Shown: positions 26,958 to 34,238 of the stretch, piece after piece
Numbering within the stretch: position 1 is the first letter of the stretch
How the letters are laid out: every line of letters begins with the position of its first letter
Source: Candidatus Krumholzibacteriota bacterium
Lineage (GTDB): Bacteria > Krumholzibacteriota > Krumholzibacteriia > LZORAL124-64-63
Length of the DNA stretch: 52,205 bases
NCBI GenBank assembly: GCA_024277025.1
Contig: JAJRWA010000157.1
Location: forward strand, 1 to 52,205
Direction of reading: 5' to 3'
Program-made: the position numbers and the translations under genes
Notes under the pieces: generated by a model
Told to the model about the DNA's origin: nothing
What the model saw: the letters and a program-made list of their open reading frames with translations, nothing else
Database searches by the model: none

Positions 26958-28274
26958 ATGGCTGACAAGATTCAGATTAAGCCCGCCACCGGGAAGCTGG
27001 GAATCCTGACCCCGGGCATGGGTGCTGTTTCTTCCACCTTAGTTGCCGGCGTGCACGCAATCCGAGCCGGCCTGCGGCAGCCCATCGGCAGTTTCACCCA
27101 GATGGGACACATTCGGCTGGGCAAGCGCACCGACGACCGGCAGCCCCTGGTGAAGGACTTCGTGCCCCTGACCGGCCTGGACGACATTGTTTTCGGCGGC
27201 TGGGACATTTTCACCGATTCGGTCTATGACGCGGCCATCAATGCCGGTGTGCTCGAGAAAGAACTGCTCGACCAGTTGAAGCCCGAGCTCGAGAAGATCA
27301 AGCCCATGCCAGCGGTCTTTGACCAGTACTATGTCAAGAAGCTGTCCGGCACCAACGTCAAGCAGGGCACGAAGTGGGAACTGGCCCAGGCCGTGATGCA
27401 GGACATCGAGAACTTCAAGCAGGAGAATGGCTGCGACCGCGTGGTCGTCGTCTGGTGTGGTTCGACCGAGATCTTCATGAAGGAGACCGAGGTCCACCAG
27501 ACCGTCGAAGCTTTCGAAGCGGCCCTGAAGGATGACCACAAGGACATCCCGCCCAGCATGATCTACGCCTACGCCGCGATCAAGATGGGCATCTCCTACG
27601 CCAACGGCGCACCGGGTCTGGGCAACGAGATTCCCGCCCTGCAGCAGCTGGCCAAGGAGACCGGCGCCGGTCTGTGCGGCAAGGACTTCAAGACGGGCCA
27701 GACCCTGATGAAGACCATCCTCGCCCCCGGCTTCAAGGCGCGGCAGTTGGGTGTCGCCGGCTGGTTCAGCACCAACATCCTGGGCAACCGGGACGGCGAG
27801 GTCCTGGATGATCCCGAGTCCTTCAAGACCAAGGAGGAATCCAAACTGAGCGTGCTGGACAGCATCCTGCAGCCGGAGCTCTACCCCGACCTCTACGGTG
27901 ATCTCTACCACAAGGTGCGGATCAACTACTACCCGCCGCGCGGGGACAACAAGGAAGGCTGGGACAACATCGACATCTTCGGTTGGTGCGGCCGTCCCAT
28001 GCAGATCAAGGTCGACTTCCTGTGCCGGGACTCGATTCTGGCGGCGCCGCTGGTGCTGGACATGGCCCTGTTGCTGGACCTTGGTCAGCGTGCCGGCCTG
28101 CCCGGTGGCATCCAGGAATGGCTGAGCTTCTACTTCAAGGCGCCGATCACGCCGGAGGGCCTGTCCGCCGAGCACGACCTGTTCATCCAGCAGACCAAGC
28201 TGAAGAACACGCTGCGCTGGCTGATGAACGAGGAAGTCATCACCCACCTGGGGCGCGAGTACTACGACGGTTGA
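26958..28274 (+). CDS. ino1: Inositol-3-phosphate synthase
   Basis: NAD-dependent isomerase converting glucose-6-phosphate to 1L-myo-inositol-1-phosphate, the entry to inositol and phosphatidylinositol. 438 residues: a Rossmann start GKLGILTPGMGAV, then VPLTGLDDIVFGGWDIF, MGISYANGAPGLGNEIPAL, GKDFKTGQTLMKT and LAPGFKARQLGVAGWFSTN. Length and sequence resemble the Bacteroidetes type, not the shorter archaeal/Thermotoga type. A ribosome-binding site GAGAGGAG lies about nine bases upstream. It is one of the few plus-strand genes and has its own promoter region. No inositol phosphatase or PI synthase gene is nearby. Confidence 0.96.
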   Translation: MADKIQIKPATGKLGILTPGMGAVSSTLVAGVHAIRAGLRQPIGSFTQMGHIRLGKRTDDRQPLVKDFVPLTGLDDIVFGGWDIFTDSVYDAAINAGVLEKELLDQLKPELEKIKPMPAVFDQYYVKKLSGTNVKQGTKWELAQAVMQDIENFKQENGCDRVVVVWCGSTEIFMKETEVHQTVEAFEAALKDDHKDIPPSMIYAYAAIKMGISYANGAPGLGNEIPALQQLAKETGAGLCGKDFKTGQTLMKTILAPGFKARQLGVAGWFSTNILGNRDGEVLDDPESFKTKEESKLSVLDSILQPELYPDLYGDLYHKVRINYYPPRGDNKEGWDNIDIFGWCGRPMQIKVDFLCRDSILAAPLVLDMALLLDLGQRAGLPGGIQEWLSFYFKAPITPEGLSAEHDLFIQQTKLKNTLRWLMNEEVITHLGREYYDG

Positions 28275-28305
28275 TCACCATGCCGGTGACAACGTGAGGT
28301 GAAGG

Positions 28306-28333
28306 CGACGGCCCCGGTCTTCCGGGGTCGTCG
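28306..28333 (+). terminator. Hairpin between ino1 and the MBL-fold gene
   Basis: Stem CGACG-CCCCGG pairing with CCGGGG-CGTCG (one mismatch each side, 4-base loop), followed by TTCTAT. It may partly terminate ino1 transcripts before the next gene. Confidence 0.55.
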
Positions 28334-28361
28334 TTCTATAGGCTGCCGAGGAGACCGTTTC

Positions 28362-29021
28362 GTGTCTGAGCAAACAAGTTGGAACCTGGCAGTGCTGCCG
28401 GTCGGCCCGTTGCAGATGAATGCCGTCCTGTTGACGGCTGACGGCCCGGACGGCGGCGAGGCGATCCTCATTGATCCCGGCGAGGAAGCGCCGCGGCTGC
28501 TGGCCCGGATCGAACGATCCGGCTGCCGCCTGACCCACCTTCTGGCCACCCACGGCCATTTCGATCACGTTGGCGCGGCAGCAGCCGTCCAGGCGATCCA
28601 TGACCTGCCCCTGCTCTGCCATGCGGATGACTTGCCGCTCATCGAGCAGATGCCCGAGATCCAGCGCGCCTACGGTTTTGCGCCCTCAGCGCTGCCCCGC
28701 ACCGAGGCCTCCCTGACCGACGGGAGCACTCTCCGCTTCGCCGGCGCCGAGATCGCCGTACAGCACGTTCCCGGCCACTCGCCCGGCCAACTGATGTTCG
28801 TCCTGCCGGAAATGGCCCCGCTGCATGCGATCGTAGGCGACTGCCTCTTTCACGGTTCGGTCGGCCGCACTGACCTGCCGGGCGGCGACTTCCCCACCCT
28901 CGAAAAAAGCATCCGGGAGCGCATCTACGCACTCCCGGATGATACGGTCGTCATCTGTGGTCATGGACCTGACACGACGGTCGGGCACGAGAAAGCAACC
29001 AACCCCTTCGTCCGCCCCTGA
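28362..29021 (+). CDS. MBL-fold metallo-hydrolase (glyoxalase II-like)
   Basis: 219 residues. The metal motif is THGHFDH (His64, His66, Asp68, His69 with neighbouring residues), with further ligands in VPGHSPG (His139), GDCLFHGSVGRTDLPGGD (Asp160) and CGHGPDT (His201). This layout is that of YcbL-type glyoxalase II-like thioesterases. It probably hydrolyses S-D-lactoylglutathione or a related thioester; the substrate is not proven. The start is GTG at 28362, with GAGGAGA about eight bases upstream. It lies 87 bases after ino1 and converges with parA. Confidence 0.9.
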   Translation: MSEQTSWNLAVLPVGPLQMNAVLLTADGPDGGEAILIDPGEEAPRLLARIERSGCRLTHLLATHGHFDHVGAAAAVQAIHDLPLLCHADDLPLIEQMPEIQRAYGFAPSALPRTEASLTDGSTLRFAGAEIAVQHVPGHSPGQLMFVLPEMAPLHAIVGDCLFHGSVGRTDLPGGDFPTLEKSIRERIYALPDDTVVICGHGPDTTVGHEKATNPFVRP

Positions 29022-29033
29022 GTCCGGCCGAGT

Positions 29034-29879
29034 CTACTTGGCGGCGTCAGCGGCCTCTTTGCTGGCCTCGATGGCCTCGCGCTTCTCGACCTTGAGCTTC
29101 TCCAACTTCTGGTGCTTCTTCAGGAACTCCTTCTTGATCCAGTCACGGTAGAGACTGGCGCCAAGGCAGCCCGAATCATAGGCGTATATGCTCTGGAAGT
29201 TGGCCGGCGCCTCTTCGATCTTGATGTTGTTCGTGATGATCGTCTTGAAGACATCGGCCGCCGGGTAGACGTTGCCCAACTCGCGCCGGACCGGCTTCTG
29301 CAGCGGGGTGCGCCCGTCCTTCTGGGTCATCAGCACGCCGATCACTTCCAGCCAGATGTTCTGCCGCTCCTTGATCTTTTCGATCAATTCCTTCATCTGA
29401 CGCAGAGTGGGCACGGCCAGGCCGCTGCACTGGGTCGGAATCAGGGCGTAGTCGGCCGCCACCAGGGCATTCTGGGTCAGCACGCCCAGATTGGGCGGCG
29501 TGTCGATGATGATCCAGCCATACGAAGTCGAGAGACTCTGCACAACCTTGGTCAAGCGATCGGTGATCTGCGTCTTGGCCATGCTCTCGAGCGAGGGATT
29601 GGCCGGCAGGATGTCGATGTTCTCATCATAGATGGTCGACGCGATGCCGTCCTGCGGGGTGATCGCCCGACGCAGCACGTCGAAGATGCTGCGCGCCGGC
29701 GGCTCCCCATTCAGCTTGCCCAGCAAAGTGCTGCTGGCACTGCCGTGGGGATCCATGTCGATGATGAGGCAGGAAGATGTGACATCGCTGTAACGAGTCA
29801 GGCCCGCAGCCAGATTGATGGCTGTGGTGGTCTTACCGGTGCCGCCCTTGTGGTTGACAACCGCAATAACGTTGCTCAT
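29034..29879 (-). CDS. ParA/Soj-family ATPase, orphan
   Basis: 281 residues. The deviant Walker A KGGTGKTT (11-18), IIDMDPHGSAS and the switch region IIDTPPNLG define a ParA-type ATPase that forms DNA-bound dimers and positions cargo. No parB, minD partner or chemotaxis gene is adjacent, so it may place something other than the chromosome (compare McdA, ParC, PpfA). The last 40 residues are a Lys/Glu-rich helix, unusual for Soj. An AGGGGA site lies upstream of the ATG. Chromosomal Soj remains possible if parB is elsewhere. Confidence 0.88.
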   Translation of the reverse strand: MSNVIAVVNHKGGTGKTTTAINLAAGLTRYSDVTSSCLIIDMDPHGSASSTLLGKLNGEPPARSIFDVLRRAITPQDGIASTIYDENIDILPANPSLESMAKTQITDRLTKVVQSLSTSYGWIIIDTPPNLGVLTQNALVAADYALIPTQCSGLAVPTLRQMKELIEKIKERQNIWLEVIGVLMTQKDGRTPLQKPVRRELGNVYPAADVFKTIITNNIKIEEAPANFQSIYAYDSGCLGASLYRDWIKKEFLKKHQKLEKLKVEKREAIEASKEAADAAK

Positions 29880-30022
29880 TCAAGTCCCCTGAAAAGGTGG
29901 TTTGATCCCCGTCTTGCCAAACGGCAGTGTGGAAATATAGACGGAAACAGCCGTCGTTGAAAGAAAAAACCGATTCCATCCCCCACTTGTCCCCCAAAAT
30001 GGACATCAGGACCGCCGACTTA

Positions 30023-30847
30023 TCACAAATTCATCTGTACCGCCAAAATAACCTCGAAAACATTCAGGTCACCGGCCGGGTCGTAGTCCAACTCCGGCTG
30101 GGAGATGTTCGTGGTTTGTGGCACGAACGTGCCCACGTCGAATCCGCTCTGGCTGTAACGCGCTTCGGCCCGCAAACTGAATTCCGGCGTCAGGGCGCGC
30201 AGATAGCCCAGCCCCAGGCGAAACCCGATCTGGTTCTGGTCCAGCTCCTTTTCACGCGTCGCCGTCAGGCGATTGAAGACCACGCCGGCGTTGACGTAGG
30301 GGTACGAGGCGATCCGCGCCAGTTGGACCTCGACGGCCAACCCAAGCGTCGTCACCGTCAATCTGTCGTACCCGAACACACCGCCGTCCTGTCCCTGCAG
30401 GGCCTCGGCAGTGATGTCCATCCGCGACGAATTCAGGTTAGCCAGGACCGACCACTGGGAACCCAGCCGGCGCCCGACGAACAATCCCATGCCGAAGTTG
30501 TTGTTGAGCGTCGCGGTGAACCGGGAGCTTGAGAAAGGCACGGCCGACTGCCAGGGCACCACCGCACCATTGGTCGTCTCGACCCGCCAGAGATCGCCGC
30601 CACCCTTCAGACCGGCCCCCAGTCCCAGGAACCAGCGCCCCGGTACGGCAGCCTTGGTTTCGCGGGCCTTGACTGTCTCTTCGCCGGGCACTGTGACGGG
30701 CACGGGCCGGTGCCGACCCGTGTCGCTTCGTGGCCTCTCAGCCTGGGCCACGGCCCCGCCCGCGGCCGGAGCCAGGGCCAGCGCGATCAGAATCAGGAGC
30801 AACAGCGACCTCGCCGGCGGCTGAGAACCGCACCAATCTTTCGGCAT
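30023..30847 (-). CDS. Predicted outer-membrane beta-barrel protein
   Basis: 274 residues. The signal peptide is at about 1-35 (LLLLILIALALAPAAGGA, AQA cleavage). After a short polar linker come alternating strands such as WFLGLGAGLKGG, FGMGLFVGRRLGSQWSVL, YPYVNAGVVFNRL and FRLGLGYLRAL, ending in FEVILAVQMNL. This fits an 8-stranded OmpA/OmpW-like barrel. It is the last gene of the sigma/anti-sigma/DUF4837 run. No specific function can be assigned. Confidence 0.72.
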   Translation of the reverse strand: MPKDWCGSQPPARSLLLLILIALALAPAAGGAVAQAERPRSDTGRHRPVPVTVPGEETVKARETKAAVPGRWFLGLGAGLKGGGDLWRVETTNGAVVPWQSAVPFSSSRFTATLNNNFGMGLFVGRRLGSQWSVLANLNSSRMDITAEALQGQDGGVFGYDRLTVTTLGLAVEVQLARIASYPYVNAGVVFNRLTATREKELDQNQIGFRLGLGYLRALTPEFSLRAEARYSQSGFDVGTFVPQTTNISQPELDYDPAGDLNVFEVILAVQMNL

Positions 30848-30867
30848 CAGTTTACCGGTTTGCGGAG

Positions 30868-31905
30868 TCAGGATTGGGGTCCTTTCGTCGAAAACGTGCT
30901 CGCCACGGCATCAAGCCGGCGGAAGTAGTCCATTTTGTCCAGCCCGGGCGCGAAGACGAGCAGGTCAACGCAATAGATCCGGCCCCGCTCGGGGTCGGGA
31001 ATGAAATAGGACCAGAAGGCCCCGCCACCGACAAAGCGCGAGCTGTTCCACGCCCCCTCCAGCTTCACGGCGGCCACCCCGCCTATTTCAGCTTCCTCCC
31101 ACACGAACGTCTCGGGCAGGATTTCCTCGTTGTGCATCTGCTCCCCCATCTGCTGGCGCAGACGACTGAGCAACCCGAAATTGGCCAGGTCACGATCCGG
31201 ATTCTCGGTCTTCAGCCAACTGACGGTGATGCCGCGAGACGGCCCGGTGCGCATCAGCTCGACGCCGGGGAAACCTTCCGGGCGCAACTGGTTCTGGGTG
31301 TATTGGCCAGGGATCTCCAGGAAGAAGCCCAGATCCCGCCAGTACATGTCCATCAGGTCCAGTTTCAAACCGTCGTGCCGATTGCGCCGCAGGATCCGCT
31401 GCTGGTTCCCGCTGTTGAACAGGTCCTGAATCGTCTCGAGGTTCTTGTTCAGCAGGCTGGCCAGATAGTTGCGGTCTTTCGACGCGACAACCACCAGCAG
31501 CTGGTAGGTCGACCAGGGGTCCTTGACCTGGACCACACCGCCCCCACCGGCCTTGATGCGATCCCAGGCCTCACTGGACATCAGCTTGCGGGCCTGTTTC
31601 TCCGCCCCGCTGCCGGCCCCGATGTGGATCAGGAACAGGGCGTTCTTGTAGCCCTTGGCAAGCTCCCACTTGGCCGGGCCGAACAGATCCGGCTTAAAGA
31701 CCTTTTCCGGTTTGATGACGAAGGTCTTCTCGGTATTGAAACGGCCGAGGAACTGCCGCGCCAGCGGTTTCATGGCCTCGTCATTGACGACAACGGCCAG
31801 GTCCCCATAGGACCCGGCCGCCATCAGAATACCTTTTTCCTTGTCCAGTCCGCAGCCGACCAGCAGCACCAGGCCCAACAGCACCATCACCTTGATTGAT
31901 CTCAA
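30868..31905 (-). CDS. DUF4837 family lipoprotein
   Basis: 345 residues. It has a lipoprotein signal peptide MRSIKVMVLLGLVLLVGC, with the lipobox cysteine at 18. The mature part begins with the GSYGDLAVVVND block seen in DUF4837 proteins of Bacteroidetes and relatives. The family's function is not known; it is predicted in the periplasm, anchored to a membrane. The start is probably TTG at 31905 (GGGAG upstream), because the ATG at 31887 would remove the basic n-region. It lies between the anti-sigma factor and the barrel protein, suggesting an envelope role. Confidence 0.8.
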   Translation of the reverse strand: MRSIKVMVLLGLVLLVGCGLDKEKGILMAAGSYGDLAVVVNDEAMKPLARQFLGRFNTEKTFVIKPEKVFKPDLFGPAKWELAKGYKNALFLIHIGAGSGAEKQARKLMSSEAWDRIKAGGGGVVQVKDPWSTYQLLVVVASKDRNYLASLLNKNLETIQDLFNSGNQQRILRRNRHDGLKLDLMDMYWRDLGFFLEIPGQYTQNQLRPEGFPGVELMRTGPSRGITVSWLKTENPDRDLANFGLLSRLRQQMGEQMHNEEILPETFVWEEAEIGGVAAVKLEGAWNSSRFVGGGAFWSYFIPDPERGRIYCVDLLVFAPGLDKMDYFRRLDAVASTFSTKGPQS

Positions 31906-31955
31906 CTCAGCACCACTCCCGAAGGGGACTGAAAATCCGCCGCCTGCAACGGCCC

Positions 31956-32642
31956 CTACTGATCGTGCTGTAGATCTAGGGCCTCGGCGGCACTCGTGTC
32001 AAGGCGTGTCCGCATCATTTCCGTGTTCCGCTGGTATTGCAGGAGGATGGCCTTCAGCTGTTGGTTCTCCGCCCGCAAGCGTTGGATCATCCGCAAATCA
32101 CCGGTATTGGTCCCGGACCAACTGCGGTCCAGCAACCCCGAGGTGCGGCCCATCGTCTCGCCACCGGCCGAAACCATCCTCTGGGCCGCGGGTCGGTAGA
32201 GACCGCCAGCGCCCGGTTGAAACAACGGCCGGCGGTCCGAAGCGGCCACCGCCGGGCGGGATCCGGTCGGAGTCGGTGCCTGTTCCAGCGGACCGAAGAA
32301 CATGGCCAGGGCCAGCACCGCAGCCAGGCCCACGGCTGTCGCCGCGCCGAAGTTGCGCAACCAGGCCCACCGGTCTCCGCGCTCTTCGTGCCAGCGGTAG
32401 CTCGTCTGGCCGGCCGCATCCTGCAAGGCCTGATTCAGTTTCAACTGCAGCTTCCACTCGAAATTGTCGGGCAGTTGCGGCTCCGTCGCCGCGATCAGAC
32501 GCTGTCCCAGCGCCAAATCCTCGCGGTAGGACCGGCATTCGTCGCAGGCATCCAGATGGTCGCGCAACTTGCCAGTGGCCGCCGGCGGCAGGACCGCGTC
32601 CAGCTCCTGGCTGATATAATCCCTGGCTTTATTACACCTCAT
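31956..32642 (-). CDS. Zinc-finger anti-sigma factor, membrane-bound
   Basis: 228 residues. The N-terminal ZAS/zf-HC2 domain has Cys3, then His29-x3-Cys33-x2-Cys36. A membrane segment follows at about 97-117 (AAVLALAMFFG), and the periplasmic part ends in a coiled coil (LRAENQQLKAILLQYQRN). It should hold the ECF sigma factor encoded 34 bases upstream until an envelope signal leads to its release. The coiled coil may sense or multimerise. No cognate protease gene is adjacent. Confidence 0.88.
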   Translation of the reverse strand: MRCNKARDYISQELDAVLPPAATGKLRDHLDACDECRSYREDLALGQRLIAATEPQLPDNFEWKLQLKLNQALQDAAGQTSYRWHEERGDRWAWLRNFGAATAVGLAAVLALAMFFGPLEQAPTPTGSRPAVAASDRRPLFQPGAGGLYRPAAQRMVSAGGETMGRTSGLLDRSWSGTNTGDLRMIQRLRAENQQLKAILLQYQRNTEMMRTRLDTSAAEALDLQHDQ

Positions 32643-32676
32643 GGTTCTCCTCCGGGCGCTCGCGCGCCGATTCAGC

Positions 32677-33396
32677 TCAGTTGTCGTCCTGGTTGTCGTC
32701 CTGTCCGAGTTCCTTTTCCCGCACGGCCCGCATCTCGATCTGCTCCAGTTCGGCGAGCAGGGTTTCGTTGCGCAGCATCGGCTTGATCAGCTGCCGGAAG
32801 CGGTTGCGGGCCCGGTTGATGCGCGAGCGCACCGTGCCCAGCTTCAAGCCGGTCACCTGCTGGATCTCCTCGTAACTGAGCTGATCCACCTCGCGCAACA
32901 GAAACGGGATCCGGTATTTCTCGGGTATCCGCGCCGTGGCCTCGTTGATCAGTTCCCCGAGTTCGGCCCGCTCCACCTGCGCCGTCGTATCGGCGCGGGT
33001 GTCCGCCGGATCGACCGGCATCTCGTCCTCATCCGGGGCCGGATTCAGACTCAGGGTGTAGGGTCGCCGCGAGCGCTGCCTCATCTTGTTGCGCACAAGG
33101 TTGGTGGCGATCGTGAAGACCCAGGTGGAGAATTTGGCGATCTCGCGATACTTGGCCGCGTGGATGTAGACCCTGATCAGCGTTTCCTGGGTCAACTCCT
33201 CGGCCAGGGTCGGATCCTTGACCATCCGCAGAATGAAGGCAAAGAGGCGGCCCTTGTACCGGGCAACCAATTCGTCGTAGGCCTTCTTCTGGCCTTCCTG
33301 CACCAGAACGATCAGATCCTCGTCACGGACGTCAGCGTAGAAGGCCCGGCGCGCACTCGGACTTCCCTGCACAAACTCATCACGCGATGGATTCAC
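32677..33396 (-). CDS. ECF-type RNA polymerase sigma factor
   Basis: 239 residues with sigma region 2 (DELVARYKGRLFAFILRMV to FSTWVFTIATNLVRNKMR) and region 4 (IPEKYRIPFLLREVDQLSYEEI, GLKLGTVRSRINRARNRFR). It resembles RpoE-like ECF factors, with a 25-residue N-terminal extension and a charged C-terminal tail. The start is GTG, with GGAGG upstream. It is followed by its anti-sigma gene, and an ECF-type promoter lies just upstream, so autoregulation is likely. Confidence 0.93.
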   Translation of the reverse strand: MNPSRDEFVQGSPSARRAFYADVRDEDLIVLVQEGQKKAYDELVARYKGRLFAFILRMVKDPTLAEELTQETLIRVYIHAAKYREIAKFSTWVFTIATNLVRNKMRQRSRRPYTLSLNPAPDEDEMPVDPADTRADTTAQVERAELGELINEATARIPEKYRIPFLLREVDQLSYEEIQQVTGLKLGTVRSRINRARNRFRQLIKPMLRNETLLAELEQIEMRAVREKELGQDDNQDDN

Positions 33397-33440
33397 CGGT
33401 TCCTCCTCCGGGGTAACCTGGGGTTTGCTCCACAGGGTGT

Positions 33441-33470
33441 ATCTACAAGGCCAGGGGAAGGGGAGTTCCC
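33441..33470 (-). promoter_or_regulatory. ECF-type promoter of the sigma operon
   Basis: GGGAACT (33464-33470), 17-base spacer, GTAGAT (33441-33446) on the minus strand. The -35 matches the RpoE-like GGAAC consensus. The start of transcription would lie about 40 bases before the sigma gene's GTG. Confidence 0.6.
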
Positions 33471-33484
33471 GTTAATTTCGGCGC

Positions 33485-34237
33485 TCAGGGTACGAATTCC
33501 ACCAGGACACTCAACGGCCAGAGCGGTACGAAGGCTTCGGGCATGGCGTAGACGACCGGGCGGGTTCCCCGGGGCGCCAACTCCAGTTGCCCCGGGCGCC
33601 GCGTGCTGTGTACCCGCAACCAGGACACGCCATCCGCGTCAGCGGCCGACCAGCTCAGTTCCAGCATTTCCCGGCCCCCTCCGCGGCCCAGTCCGCGCCG
33701 GGTGGCTTCACGCCGGAATTCCGAGCGACCGGGCTGCGGTGGCGCCTCCCGGCCCAGGCTCCGGATCTGGTGATGCCGCGCCGCCCGGACCGTACTGCAC
33801 CCCCGCCAGATTCCCGGCTCGCTCAGCGCTGCCGGCGGACCTGCAGCCAGGGCCGAAGCGATCAAGGCGGCGGCCTGTCCCAAACCCGGTGGTGGCGTCT
33901 GCCAGGCCCCAGCCCAGGGGTTCAGGGTTTCGTCGCCGCCGCCGCCCAGAACGGCCGTCCATCCCTGTCCTTCCCGAGCGATCAGGTCCGCGACGAAAGC
34001 AGTTTCCGAGCGCACCGGCCGCCCCCGGCGGATTTCCCAGCGCATGAGACCATCCGGGCCCGCCAGCCACAGCAGCGAGCCCTCGACCCGATAGGAAAAG
34101 ACAGATGCCCGATAGGTGGCCAGTTCCAGGCGCCCGGCTCGCTCCCCGGGCGCAGGATCAGGTTCCCCGCCCGCGACCGTCCCGCCACCGAGTAGGAGCC
34201 AAAACGCCAGAGCCAGTGCCACCCCACCAGCACTCAT
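33485..34237 (-). CDS. Exported protein of unknown function
   Basis: 250 residues. A signal peptide (LALAFWLLLGGGTVAGG) is followed by a Gly/Ala/Pro-rich polar protein with beta-prone pieces such as LLWLAGPDGLMRWEI and WLRVHSTRRPGQLEL. I recognise no domain. The ATG lies one base after the TPR gene's stop, so it is translationally linked to it. The pattern near the start (ATYRASVFSYRVEGSLLW) is vaguely like outer-membrane lipoprotein carrier/insertase (LolB-like) proteins, but this is only an impression. Confidence 0.65.
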   Translation of the reverse strand: MSAGGVALALAFWLLLGGGTVAGGEPDPAPGERAGRLELATYRASVFSYRVEGSLLWLAGPDGLMRWEIRRGRPVRSETAFVADLIAREGQGWTAVLGGGGDETLNPWAGAWQTPPPGLGQAAALIASALAAGPPAALSEPGIWRGCSTVRAARHHQIRSLGREAPPQPGRSEFRREATRRGLGRGGGREMLELSWSAADADGVSWLRVHSTRRPGQLELAPRGTRPVVYAMPEAFVPLWPLSVLVEFVP

Positions 34238-34238
34238 G

